Both the position numbers and the translations under genes were made by a program. A stretch of DNA of 64,000 nt. Origin: Diplodia intermedia. Lineage: Eukaryota; Ascomycota; Dothideomycetes; Botryosphaeriales; Botryosphaeriaceae. The stretch is from assembly GCA_021495925.1 (NCBI GenBank), contig JAKEKT010000008.1, forward strand, positions 124,001-188,000. The letters run 5' to 3'. The notes under the pieces were generated by a model. It was not told the origin of the DNA. It saw only the letters and a list, made by a program, of their open reading frames with translations, and searched no databases. Below are positions 1 through 11,816 of this stretch, piece by piece (the stretch's first letter is position 1; each line of letters opens with the position of its first letter).

Positions 1-2159
1 CCTGTTCACCGCCGCCGCCTTCTTCACCCGCATGTACAAGATCGGTCTTTCGAACATAGTGACCTGGGACGAAGCTCAGTAAGCGTCCCTCTGCGGACCG
101 CCGCTCAATTGGATGGCAGTTACTCCTGCTGACGATAACCCTACAGCTTTGGCAAGTTCGGATCCCACTACCTCAAGCGCGAATTCTATTTCGATGTCCA
201 CCCGCCGCTCGGGAAAATGCTGGTTGGCCTCTCGGGCTACCTGGCCGGCTACAACGGATCCTTTGAGTTCAAGTCCGGCGAAACCTACCCCGAGGAGCTT
301 AACTACACCTTCATGCGTGGCTTCAACTCGACCTTCGGTGCTCTCTGCGTCCCGCTGGCCTACTACACCGCCAAGGAGCTGAACTTCCGCAAGCCGGCGT
401 GCTGGCTGGCCGCGCTGATGGTTCTGTGCGACAACTCCCTCGCGACCATCAGCAGGTTCATCCTCCTCGACTCGATGCTCTTGTTCTTTACCTTCACCAC
501 CGTCTTCTGCTGGGCCAAGTTCCACCGCCTCCAGCACGATCCCTTCTCGCCGGAGTGGGGCCTCTGGCTCATGCTCTGCGGTGTTTCGATTGGTTGCGTT
601 TGCAGTGTCAAATGGGTTGGTTTCTTCGCTACTGCTCTGGTTGGCCTGTACACTATCGAGGACCTCTGGAACAAGTTTGGAGACCTTAGGATGCCCAAGG
701 TTGAGCTTGCGGCCCACCTCGGTTTCCGTGTCTTTTCGCTCATCATGATTCCTCTGATGGTCTACCTTTTTTCGTTCTGGCTCCACTTCTTGATCCTGGA
801 GAACAGCGGTCCCGGCGACGCTCAGATGAGCTCGCTCTTCCAGGCCAACCTCCGCGGTACCGAGGTTGGAAAGGACAGCCCTCTTGAGCTTGCCATCGGA
901 TCTCGCGCTACCATTAAGAACATGGGCTACGGCGGTGGTCTCCTCCACTCGCACGTTCAGACCTATCCCGAAGGTTCTCAGCAGCAGCAGGTTACTTGCT
1001 ACCACCACAAGGATGCTAACAACGATTGGTTCATTTACCCTAACCGCTACGATCCGGAGTACGTTGTTGGCGAGGAACCCATGAGATACCCCCGTGACGG
1101 CAGCACCATCCGCCTGATTCACGCCCAGACCGGTCGTAACCTCCACTCGCACCAGATTGCTGCTCCTGTCACCAAGGCCGACTGGGAAGTCTCGTCCTAC
1201 GGAAACGTAACAATCGGCGATAGCAAGGACCACTGGATTATCGAGGTTGTTAACGACGCTGCCACTCGCGACTACTCGAAGATCAGGACTTTGACCACTT
1301 CCTTCCGCCTAAAGCACCCCGACCTTGGCTGCTACCTCCGCGCTGGCAACGTCAACCTTCCTCAGTGGGGTTTCAAGCAGATTGAGGTGACCTGCACCAA
1401 GACCAACAACCCCAGGGACGTGTACACCCACTGGAACGTCGAGAGTCACTGGAATGACAGGCTGCCTGCTGGTGACCCCGGTGCCTACAAGTCACCTTTC
1501 TTCCGTGACTTTATTCACCTTAACGTCGCCATGATGACTTCTAACAACGCTCTTGTCCCTGACCCGGACAAGCAGGACGATCTTGCCTCCGCGCCCTGGC
1601 AGTGGCCCATTCTTCACGTCGGCCTGCGCATGTGCGGCTGGGGTGACGACAGTAAGTTGATTTTCCCGGCTCGTGGTTTCACTCTGCTGACATATCTGTA
1701 GCCGTCAAATACTTCCTTCTTGGAAACCCCTTCGTCTACTGGGCTTCCACCGCTTCTCTTGGCGCTGTTGGCCTTGTCGTCGCTTGGTACCTGATCCGTT
1801 GGCAGCGTGGATACAATGAACTCAAGCCTGCGGAAATCGACCAGATCCACTACTCCGGCATCTATCCCATCATCGGCTGGTTCCTCCACTACTTCCCCTT
1901 CGTTGCCATGGCCCGTGTTACATACGTTCACCATTATTTCCCGGCCCTCTACTTCGCCATCCTCTCCTTCTCGTTCTTGGTCGATTGGTTCACCAGGAAC
2001 GCCCGTGTCCAGATCAAGTGGGTCGTCTACAGCATTCTCTATGCCATCACGCTCGGACTCTTCATCAACTTCAGCGCCATCACTTTCGGCATGGTTGGAC
2101 CGAATGCGCAGTGGAAGCATCTCAAGTGGTTCAGCACGTGGCGCGTCACGGACGCGTAA
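1..2159 (+). CDS. pmt2: Protein O-mannosyltransferase, PMT2 subfamily (5' truncated by window edge)
   Basis: This is an ER-membrane dolichyl-phosphate-mannose:protein O-mannosyltransferase, which starts O-mannosylation of Ser/Thr on secretory proteins. The reading frame enters the window already open. Exons are 1-78, 147-1651 and 1702-2159, with introns of 68 and 50 bp. The first junction restores the PMT loop-1 motif DEAHFGK, followed by REFYFDVHPPLGKM. A MIR region follows, with LLHSHVQTYPEGSQQQQVTC near 940-1000, and then a C-terminal block of hydrophobic segments. The QTYPEGSQQQQ form and the short C-terminal tail favour the PMT2 subfamily over PMT1 or PMT4; this is recognition by eye. 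PMT2-type enzymes work as heterodimers with PMT1-type partners. The N-terminal cytosolic part and first transmembrane helix lie outside the window. Confidence 0.93.
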
Positions 2160-3155
2160 GACGGAGAGGTTCCTTTATTTCTTCTTGAGGCTTTTTTTGG
2201 GCGTGCTACGCAGGGCGCGGGTAGTGCGCGATGTCAAGGGGAGACTAGAGAGTCTGTAAGGAGATGGACTGCGTTGGGGGTTATCGTGGGGGAGTCAAAC
2301 GAAAATAACCCCTTGAACTGTCTGAAAAGTTGAGATCGTGCACGTCATTGTGGTGGGGTGAGTCTGATGTTGCATTCGCATGGTCACGGCCGGAGTATAC
2401 CAGCAGCTATCTGTACTAGTCTTCGATTTTTCTTACGCTGTTCAACTATTCTATATATCATCAAATGATCCACTCTTCTTCAAGAAAATACATGTGGTTG
2501 GATTAATGCTTCTTAGAGGTGCATCTATGTTGAGTTGAGTTACTATATTGGGTTTTTTATTTTGCCCTGCAAAGCATGGTCTGGCGAGAGAGCGGACACT
2601 GAAAGAGACGAGGAAGTCAAATGACCGCTGTCGTTTGAATTTGTAATTGACACGTTTCCAGTCATTTCAGCTCACACGTTTCCGTGTGACAGTGCAAGTG
2701 GCGCAAAAACGCAATTTTAACCATACTCCTATGGAGACCTGAAGACGACACAGTCGCCGTACGACCGCGATAAACTCGCAAAGCTAGGATCTTCGTCCCT
2801 GGCCTTGTTCCCCAACCAGCCGGCACGGCCGTCAACAACAACACCTAGCGTTTATCTGATGAACTTTTCGGCTCCGCCGATTAGCACAAGAGTGAGCCCC
2901 TGGCTGGGTAAACGTGCCCTCCTCAACGTCAACGAGATACACTTCTCTGTCTCTCCCAGGCCGCGCGTCGTCAACAAAATGACACAGTTCAAAATGAGAT
3001 GAGCAAAACACACACACACACACACACACACCAACCGAACTCTGCCACCGACAAGCCAATGCCTCAATCCTTGTTTCTGTTGTTGCTACCATGTGCTCAC
3101 TCCTTCCATCTTCCCAACGCCGCCGCCGCCGCCGCTCCCTCGGTCCGGTCTCCAT
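2160..3155. other. Intergenic region with 3' UTRs and an (AC)n microsatellite
   Basis: No gene is supported here. The first few hundred bases are T-rich and should carry the 3' UTR of the mannosyltransferase; the last part is the 3' flank of the convergent secreted-protein gene. An (AC)12 tract is annotated separately. Confidence 0.6.
3008..3031. repeat. (AC)12 microsatellite
   Basis: This is an uninterrupted AC dinucleotide run between two convergent genes. Short open frames across it are artefacts of the repeat. Confidence 0.95.
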
Positions 3156-3952
3156 TCACTGGCGCGGGCAAACCTCTTCGTACTGCCCGGGGAACCACGC
3201 GGTCGAGCTGGCCGTCTGTATCGGCACGTGCACGACGTCCCACACGCGACTGCCGTCGGCGACGGTGCCGGTCGTCGTGGGCGGCGGCAGGGTCAGGCTG
3301 CCCGATTCGGAAACGGCGCCGCCGTTGGGTCTATGTTTGCGGGACGGGATGTCATTGATCGGTACTTTTTTTCCGTTGCCCTTCCATCATCCGTCTTCCC
3401 TTGCCCGTGTGGCCTTTTCTCTCTTTTCGCTCTCTCTCCTTTGCATTCCAGCGGTTGAGCAGGGGAGGGGGGGTTGGGGGTAAGAAGACATGTGAAAGAA
3501 AAAGGGCCGGGAGAAAGGATAGCAATCCAACAACAACATACGTACCGACAATCCAGATACCCAAACCAGATGTCCAACGCCACACGACTATCACCACTTC
3601 CCTCCCGTTCATCCTCGCTCGTGTCTGCCCCGTCGTCGCCACCGTCCTCGCGCCAGTAGAACAACAGGTCCGGCCACCCGTCGCTGCACGCGAACGGCCC
3701 GCCCGCGACCTGCTTGTCCATCGGCGCGACGAAGGTGTGCGCGCAGTAATGGGCGGAGTAGACGTCGCCCTTCGCCAGCGTGAAGCTGATGCTGCCATTG
3801 TGGACGGCGTTGTTGGGGGTGGTTGTCGCGCTGCTGATGGGGATGTGGGTGAGGTTGAGGAGGTGGAAGCCTGGGTCGAGAGCCGAGGAGGTGGGGAGGA
3901 GGAGAAGGAGGAGGAAGGGGGTGGTATGGAGAAGGTTGGTTGCGAGGAACAT
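3156..3952 (-). CDS. Small secreted protein, possible Alt a 1/AA1-like fold
   Basis: The product begins with a clear signal peptide (MFLATNLLHTTPFLLLLLLP, cleavage near SSA-LD). It then carries a short cysteine-containing beta-rich body with N-glycosylation sites (NLT, NGS). My model has exons 3952-3542 and 3380-3156, giving 211 residues. The donor GTATGT follows GYLDCRY, and the acceptor used rejoins a protein-like frame that ends in ...FPGQYEEVCPRQ. This acceptor lacks a good pyrimidine tract, so the splice is uncertain; another nearby AG gives an early stop. The layout (secreted, about 200 aa, an early Cys pair, a C-terminal Cys) recalls the fungal Alt a 1-like effector family, but I see no decisive motif. 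Function is unknown. Confidence 0.6.
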
Positions 3953-5439
3953 CTTTGAGTGCTTTGATACAATCTTGTTGTGCGCTGATGGATGGGGTTG
4001 AGAGGGGAGGGTTTTGTGAGGAGGTTGCTGAGCTGGCTTTATGTAGACGGTCGTGAGGGAGCTATGGAGAGGTAGGATTCTGAGGTGGCACAGTACAGTG
4101 CCATGAATGAGCGGTTACTCGTGGACAGAATAAACAAGTTGGCACTGTCAAAGCTGCTAGACTTTTGTCAAGGATGTCATAGATTACGTATAATCTACTA
4201 CGAGGGTGTGGTCGTCTCTAAAATGGTCCAACGGTCCACCCGGAACTGCATTCTGTATGGTCTGTGAGTAATTTACTAGCTCGGTTCTGTTTCCAGACTC
4301 TGCATGATTCTTTGTATTCCTTGACAATAATCAAGTTCCATTGTCGCGAAATGTGACCAGTGTAGCAAGAGTCTATTAGTGAACGAGCATCGGAGTACAC
4401 AGGCAGTGCCACCTATTTCCATCTGAGCGCCGGACACTGGTCGAACAGGCTCACTTACTTTCCACTTGCACTACTTATTATTTCTCTCTCTCTCTCTCCA
4501 ATAGGTGGAGGGGAAATGCAAACTTTGTGTAGCTTGTCCCCTCGCTCACTGTAACAATCACTTTCCAATTTATTTGACATGATCATGCCATACCTATTAG
4601 TCAAACGTCTACCCGAAACGCCCACCCAGCTGTATGGCCTCTGCCACCACAATTTCCACATATTCCGCATATTTTGTGGACAAGACCAGAGCTTGGCGGC
4701 CGCACGTGCTTGGTTCAAGGGTGGGGCAAGTGCTACTCAAGGCTGTCATTGTATCACCATTGCTTTCCATTCCACAGGCGACGGGCCCACAGGCCTGAAC
4801 ACATGCCTAGAAGATGAGATACATGATGCTCCTTGGTAGCATCGATGGTTTTGCTTTGCTCCTCCAGCGGGCAGAGTGACATGTCAATCCACCACTGATC
4901 CCTGTGGTAAAGTTCGTTCGTACCCCAAGGGCAGAGCAAGATGCGACATAGCCTTCCCGCTGACGTTTTCGGTTTTAACTCCTGGAAGCTGAAATCCTTC
5001 GACTTTGCATCTAATATACCGGAGAATAGATGGTGGTTGATAACAAGAGAGCTCACACGCAAATGTAATGCTCTTTTTATATATATATATATATATATAT
5101 ATGGACAGAGATCAGATAGACGGAAATCGCGACGGAGCAAATCCATTCGTACAACTCTACTGTACATGAAATAAAAACTGCCCTTGAGACTTACTTATTC
5201 CAATATATTTTAGGGCCAGTTTAACACAACCGTATCACTCGTCCAAAGTGTGAGTAAGAAAGGGCAGAGAAGACGATAGCAACAACAAGAACGGTGAAAG
5301 ATTAAGAAGAACAGAATGTACAGTTGGCTCGACCACGTTCTGTCGTGAATCGTGACGGTCGTGATCGATGCTATGGTATCAAGCCCTAACGTCTCTGGGA
5401 CGATTTACAAAAAAGACGGCAGCAATTAATATCCCACCA
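3953..5439. other. Intergenic region
   Basis: No gene is recognised. The interval holds the promoter of the secreted-protein gene (right after 3952), a (CT)n run at 4483-4499 and an (AT)12 run at 5079-5102. The right end is the 3' flank of the ACBP gene. Confidence 0.6.
5079..5102. repeat. (AT)12 microsatellite
   Basis: This is an uninterrupted AT dinucleotide run in an otherwise unique intergenic stretch. Confidence 0.95.
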
Positions 5440-6611
5440 CTAACTCTTCAACTTGGCGGGCAGCTTGGGCAGCTGGATCTTGCCGATATTGGCGACCTGC
5501 TGGCTCCCGACGCGCTGCATCTGCACGACGGCATCGCCCAGCAGCACGCGGATGGCACCCTCGAGGCGGCGGTCCTTCTTGCGACGCATCCACAGCAGTA
5601 TTATGCCGAGGATGACCATGTCGGCGGCGATCAGCTTCACAACGAACCACAAAAACCAGCCGACCCAAGCCAGGAAGCGGCGGCGGCGCGTGTGCTGATA
5701 CAGACTCCGCGACTCGAGCTGCTCGCGCAGGGCCGCCACTTCGGCCGTCATCTTGACCAGCGCCTGCTCGACCCGGCGCCGCCACTGCTTGTCGCTGGCA
5801 GACCGCGCGGGGGCGGGTGGCCGGTCTCGGAGATGCCGCGCGTCGGCGCCGCCGTGCTGGGAACCAGAGTCCTGCGCGTCCACGAACTCGTCGTTGTCGT
5901 CTCCCGCCCCTTCGCCGCCGGCGCCGGCGGGCGTCAGGATGCGCATCTGCGAGGCTTGTATTTGCGGTGGGGGGTACTCGTGCTCCTCGCCGGACAGGTT
6001 GAGGCCGGGGTAGGAGGGCATTCCCAGCGTCTGGTGGGGCGACGAGGACGACGAGGAGGGCACGTTCGACTTGACCTGGTCCCAGACGAACTCCAGCTCG
6101 GCAACCAGCTCGCGTGCGTCAGGGCTCGGCGAGGCGTATTTGTGCATGGTGTCGATTAGGGTCGTGATGTAGCGGCGCTTGGCTTCGGTCCGTGAAAGGC
6201 TGTTCTGCTGTTTCCATGCGTCCCTAATAGTGGATCAATAATCTGTCCGACGGCGGGCAACACGAGGAGAGGTTAGCGGGTTATGTACCACTTCTCTTGC
6301 GACCTCCTCGTCTGTTCATCGTCACCTTCCGGTCGCTCCATGATACCGTCGACGTCGCCTTCTGTGCACGGTGTTAGAGGCGTGGGGGGTGCGGTTGAGG
6401 TTCGCGGGCAGTCTTGTCATACCCATGCTCTGTTTGTACAAGCCATAGAGCTTCAGGCGGGTGGAGGAGGGCGGCTTCTCGGAGCCGATCCGGATCTTGT
6501 TGACGGTATTGAGGGCATGGCTGAAGACTCTATCTGCGGATGGTGAAGCTCTGTTAGGAATGCGAGTGTTGCGGGAGGCGCAGTGTGCGTCATACCCACA
6601 GAGTCGGACAT
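5440..6611 (-). CDS. Acyl-CoA-binding domain protein with C-terminal membrane anchor (ACBD5-like)
   Basis: The protein binds long-chain acyl-CoA through an N-terminal ACBP domain and is tethered to a membrane by a C-terminal helix. Exons are 6611-6596, 6548-6423, 6361-6289 and 6223-5440, giving 332 residues. Splicing rebuilds the ACBP signatures: DRVFSHALNTVNKI, then RLKLYGLYKQSM, then EGDVDGIMERP, then WDAWKQQNSLS...AKRRYI. All three introns are 47-65 bp with GT...AG ends. After a Ser/Pro-rich acidic linker comes a short coiled coil (VKMTAEVAALREQLESR), a long hydrophobic stretch around residues 256-285 (WVGWFLWFVVKLIAADMVIL) and a basic tail. This plan matches fungal homologues of peroxisomal ACBD5. 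Peroxisomal or ER location is an inference. Confidence 0.9.
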
Positions 6612-7416
6612 ATCAGCGCCAATGTTCAGCTCGGATGGTGTTGCGCGGGGTCATGAAGCGCAGGACTGAGGTCGCGGGTGGGGTAGCAATGGTGCGGACA
6701 TGCGAAGGCAGAGAGAGCAGGTCGGGGACGTGTCGTGGCGCCGGGGAAGATGTGGATCATGGACTCTCCGCAGTCGCCTTCGCGGGAGCGCGCGCAACAC
6801 ATGCCGCATTGGACCGAGGCTGCGCGATTGGAAGGCGGAGCCGACAAGGCCCCGGTATCAGGGTCCCGTTCCAGTCCGAAGCCATCCCCACATCACCGTG
6901 TCGACGGTGGAAACATTGGGCTTCGACTCGCCCTGGGCGCATTCTATTACTCGCAAGCCCTCGGCAGTTGCTTCCGGGTCTGGCCCAGGGCACGCATGGC
7001 ATGCACCTTCGATACGCAGGGAAAGAAGCTGCTGCCGGCAGCCGGGCCTATTGCTCTAGTACGTGCTTACACTCACTGCGCTCGTCCGGCCACGGCCTTT
7101 GAACGCTCACCGCGAAGTCGTGGGCCCGGGCCGAAAGCACTGCTCGCAGACGTCAGACACGGCACCCAGCTGGACTGCCGGACTCGACGAAAATGCTTCG
7201 CATCCGCCAGTGGGTGTTCGCTGGAGTGATTGCAGGCAGTCGGCAGGCGGGAGGTGTTCGTGTTGGGCTGTAGGGCTGGATGCACGGCCACAGGCGCGCC
7301 ACAACGACGACGCGCTAGGCAACGCGCTCCCCGCGATCACTGCCCGGCCAGCTCTTCGTGTACAAACATTGCGTCGCTCACTTGCCCAACCCGCGTGAGC
7401 TCTCCCGCCCGCCACC
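6612..7416. other. Divergent promoter region between the ACBP-like gene and GCP2
   Basis: No gene is supported. The 0.8-kb GC-rich interval separates two divergently transcribed genes, so it should contain both promoters. Overlapping open frames here have no recognisable content. Confidence 0.55.
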
Positions 7417-10295
7417 ATGTCCACGTCGCGCCCCAACTCCAAGTACTATGGCCACGAGCGCGTCCCCAGCTCCTCTCGTCCTCGCGTTACCTCGACCTCG
7501 ACCCGCGACCAAGAATCGCATTCCAACTCGCAATCCCATTCGCGCTCGCAGTCCACAGGCAAGGCCGCTGAGCGCCGCATTGAGCGCAACAATGTGCTCA
7601 CCCGCGAGTCCGTTTCCGTGAAGCGCGGCCCGCCGAAGCACCCCGAGAGCCGCTCCCAATCCCGGAAGAGTAGGGAGGATGGCCGTCCGGGCAAGCAAAG
7701 TGCAGCTAGCACCCCAGCGTCCACCGAACCCAAGAAGGAAGAACGAGGTATGTCGTGTCGCATCGGCGCATGCAATTGCTAACTTCCCCAGAACCATGGA
7801 GACCACAGGCCTCGCTCATCCCACACACTACCGCTCCGCTCGCCTCGCGCATATCCACTCCCCAAATCGCTTCGTTGGCTCCCGTTGACCTGCAACCACA
7901 ATCCTTGTCCGAGCTTCCCGTCGATGCCCAAGAATCTGCCATAATAGAGGACCTCCTGTTCGTGTTCATGGGCTTCGAAGGCCAGTACATCCGATTCGCC
8001 GCCACGCACAACCCTTCAGAGGAGAAGAGCCGCCTCATGGGCCCCTCATTCAGAATAGCTCCCGGGCTGGACCCTAGCTTGCGCGATCTGACAACGTCAA
8101 TGTTGAAGATGGCGACGCACTACTCGGCGCTCGAGGCTTTCATCGAGGTCCAAAGCAGGGACGAGTACGGCGCGGTCAACCACGCTCTGTGTGCAGTCGT
8201 CCGGAAGCTGCTGAAGGACTATCTGGTGCTCATGGCCCAGTTGGAGCACCAGATGCTCACCAATCCGACTTTCACTCTCCATCTCCTCAATTTGCACACC
8301 AAACCAACAAGCCATATGTTGTACCAACTTTACACCATGGGCATTGAGGTTTTGAAAGCGAACGCGCTCCTTGATGACGAAAACGACGACGATCTCGACG
8401 AGACGGAGAATTTAGAAGATATCCTTGAATCTCTTCGAGAGGGCGGAAACATTGCACAAGGCTCAATAGGAAGCAAGAAGGTTTGCAAGGGCGGAAGTGT
8501 ACTGGGCTTAATATCAAAACGTTTAGCGTCCATGTCTGGAGACCCGGCCGCAAGAACACTGCTCACGACATTACTACGCGAAGCGAGTCGTCCGTACATG
8601 ACAATGCTTAACGAATGGCTCCACCATGGATCAATCAAGGATCCGCACGCCGAGTTCCTCATCAAAGAACAAAAGAGCATCAAGCGCGAGAGGCTTGATC
8701 AGGACTACACGGATGAGTACTGGGAGAAACGCTACACGATCCGGGACAGCCTTGTTCCACCACAGCTGGAAGGCGTAAAGGATAAGGTCCTGCTTGCGGG
8801 CAAATATCTGAATGTGGTGCGGGAGTGCGGTGGTGTCGACGTTAGCAAAAGGGTGCAAGACGTACCGACCACCTTCGACGACCCGCGCTTCCTTGAAAAC
8901 GTTAACAGCGCCTACGCCTACGCAAATTCATCTCTGCTCCACCTACTCCTCACAACGCACGCACTACCTGCCCGCCTTCGCTCTCTCAAGCACTACTTCT
9001 TCCTCGACAGATCCGACTTCTTTTCGTACTTCCTCGAACTTGGCACGTCGGAGCTTAAGAAGCCAGCTAAAGTCGTCAATATTGGCAAACTCCAATCCCT
9101 ATTGGATATCGTTCTGCGTCAGCCCGGAAGTGTGGCAGCAGAGGATCCCTACAAGGAGGATGTCAAAGTCCAAATGAACGAGATTGGCCTGACAAACTGG
9201 CTTATGAAAATCGTTACGGTGACTGGTTTGGACCAAGATGCCGCAACAGGCAGCTTCTCAAACTACGTTCCCGCAGCGCAAAGTGCGACCATCACCGATG
9301 ACAAAGACATCATTGGTTTTGACGCGTTGGTTCTCGACTACGCCATGCCATTCCCCTTGTCCCTTGTTGTTAGCCGTGTCACCTTGACGAGATACCAACT
9401 GCTCTTCCGCTACCTCCTATCACTACGCCATCTCGAGACGCTACTCGTTGGAAGTTGGTCAGAGCACTCGAAGGTCCGTAGCTGGAAGCACAGGTCATCG
9501 AACCCGAAGATTGAGATGTGGAAACGCAAGGCCTTCACATTGCGCGCACGCATGCTGGTCTTCGTTCAGCAGCTGCTCTACTACAGCACAGCCGAAGTCA
9601 TTGAGCCGAACTGGTCGAGCATGATGTCGCGGCTCAACGCCGTCAGCCAGGGCGACGCGGCAGAGAACGCAGATGTCGCCCAATCGACAGAATCGATAGA
9701 CCCCACAGCAACATCAGCAGCGGCTGAGGGGGGCGGTGACCCGTCTGGCGGAGGCGGACCCCAGGTCAAGCGGACAGTAGACGAGCTGATGCAGGATCAC
9801 GTTGATTTCCTGGCTACATGCTTGAAGGAGTGCATGCTTACCAACGCGAAGCTCCTCAAGGTAAAGTTCCATCACCTTCAAAAAGCATACCTACGGATCG
9901 GTGCTAACGGAACATTCCTTCCATAGATCAACTCCAAAATCCTCAACACCTGCACCATGTTCGCCAACTACACCTCCTCGCTCTCGCGTTACCTTGTCTC
10001 GGCCGACGCCGACCTTGCCACCGGTAACAGTAACAACCCGTCCGCCTCCACCGGCACCGACAAAGGGTCGTCCGCCCGCTCCTTCGCTTTCGATCCAAGC
10101 AAGCTCGGCAAGATGATCGACCTCCTACAGAAGTATGAAGACAACTTCACGAAGCATCTGCGGATTCTGCTGGATACGCTGAACTACTACGCCGCGACGG
10201 AGACGGTCGTGTTCTTGAGCTTGTGCGCGAGGTTGAGCGCGGCGAGCGAGGGGTTGGGCTTGGGAGTCAATGTTAAGGGTGAGACGGTGTATTGA
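7417..10295 (+). CDS. spc97: Gamma-tubulin complex component 2 (GCP2/Spc97/Alp4)
   Basis: This is a structural subunit of the gamma-tubulin small complex that nucleates microtubules at spindle pole bodies. Exons are 7417-7747, 7792-9860 and 9927-10295, giving 922 residues. Residues 1-110 are a Ser/Arg-rich disordered leader. The GRIP1-like part follows, with LLFVFMGFEGQYIRF, PSLRDLTTSMLKMATHYSAL and VNHALCAVVRKLLKDYLVLM, which are typical of GCP2 rather than GCP3. A second conserved region runs from about EYWEKRYTIRDSLVP to YLLSLRHLETLL and the C-terminal helical domain. Length is normal for the family. The last intron contains the usual CTAAC branch sequence. Confidence 0.93.
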
Positions 10296-11816
10296 TGACT
10301 CAAGGCTGAGGAAAGAGTACGGCGCGATTTCCGCAGCAGACTGCGAGCGATAGATATCTGATGTAGGCGTCTTGGATCCTTCGAACGAGGTTGGGCCTAA
10401 ACCGCAGCATATCACCGGCAAAAGTTCGAAGTCCTTGGAGAAGGGATTTCACGCGCTAAGTCTGTAGCCTTAATACTGCCCATGAACCTGACGGAATTTG
10501 AGTACGGCTGGACGAGCATATGAACGGAAGTATGAATGAATCATCTCATCATCATGCCATAAAATACGTGATATCACTGCTGTATGATGTGCCTATGCGT
10601 TCACCAAGAAAGGGAAAAAAATATATCGTTGATCGAATGCCACTAAGGAGTCTCATCCTCAGCGAAGGGATGCGGCAGGTGCGCCGACTGTAGTGTAGCT
10701 GGGGATCACGTTCAAGATTGGAGCCATTTGGATTCTATTGGTTGGCGGGATCCTCTGCCATTCATTAGGTAGCTAGATCCATTTCCGGGGTAACGTGATT
10801 TCGCGTTCTCGCGTTCTCGCGTTTCCGCGGCTTCTATAATCGCCAACCGCTAGTAGCGAATACCACCAGCGGCGGCGAACGAATCCGACCAGTAGTAAGC
10901 ACCGCCTACGCTTCGCTTCGCTGAGGGGGGTTCGCATAGATGACATTAAGTCTGTTGATTTTCAATCCATGCGACGATATAAGATAATATGGCTTTTGAT
11001 TTTGATTCTTTTTGCGATGGCCGCATTTTCTTCGCCGTGACTTCTGAGGAAACGTCTTACCATCTCACGTTTTTCCTGCTAACCCAGTTGTGCAGTAGTG
11101 ATTATCGTTTAACAGTACCAAAAATCAACATCTATGGGAACGAGCTACAATGTTGGTTTCGGTTCGCATGGGTTCCTCCCTCCCTAACCAGACAGTTACC
11201 ATCCCTAACACCTTAGATACGCTGGTTCTACTAATTCTGACCTGAACAAATCCCCATACACATTCTCTAACATCACCGTCCACGCTAGCTGGCGACGACG
11301 ATGATACGAAGGCTGGGGGACATGCTGCTGCTACGGCGCCGCGATGGTAGCGGGGGAAGGGAAGAGGGGTATGACCACAAGGCTGACGGTAACATGTGCA
11401 GAGTTTAAGGTTGCCGCTAAACGTACAGGAGAAAAAGCTGGAGGGGGGGAAAAGGTGTGGTTGGCAGGAGAGTGCATAGGCAGGCTGACAGGGTCATACC
11501 CAGGCGTCGATCTGTTTAGCGCCGGGTGCCCCAGATGCGCATCTGCCGCCGCCAGTCGTCATTGGCCGAGCCATCGGCGTCGCTCCGAAGGCCATAACCC
11601 AAAGCAGCCGTTCCATGCGTCATCCCGCCCTTTACCATAGCCCAGGCCCCTCGAGAATTGACATCACCATTGGGGAGAATGCCATTCGACGGCGTCATGC
11701 CATCCTTTCAGCATGCAATGGCTGAAATCCTGGCAAGTGATAAACGCGGGGGCCGGGGGGAGGGAGGCAGAGCGTGCTGGACCTCTACAGTGGCATCCTA
11801 TTCGCGAACATAGAAA
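10296..11816. other. Intergenic region
   Basis: No gene is recognised in 1.5 kb. A short tandem array of CGCGTTCT-type units lies near 10802-10829 and simple direct repeats of CGCTT near 10911-10921. The right end is the promoter of the dehydrogenase gene. Confidence 0.5.

Noticed and set aside
76..1233. Long minus-strand frame opposite the mannosyltransferase
   Set aside because: It mirrors the codons of a strongly conserved gene on the other strand; composition is that of an antisense shadow.
10800..10925. CGCGTTCT and CGCTT short repeats as a possible CRISPR-like or satellite array
   Set aside because: Only two to three imperfect units, no spacers, eukaryotic context.
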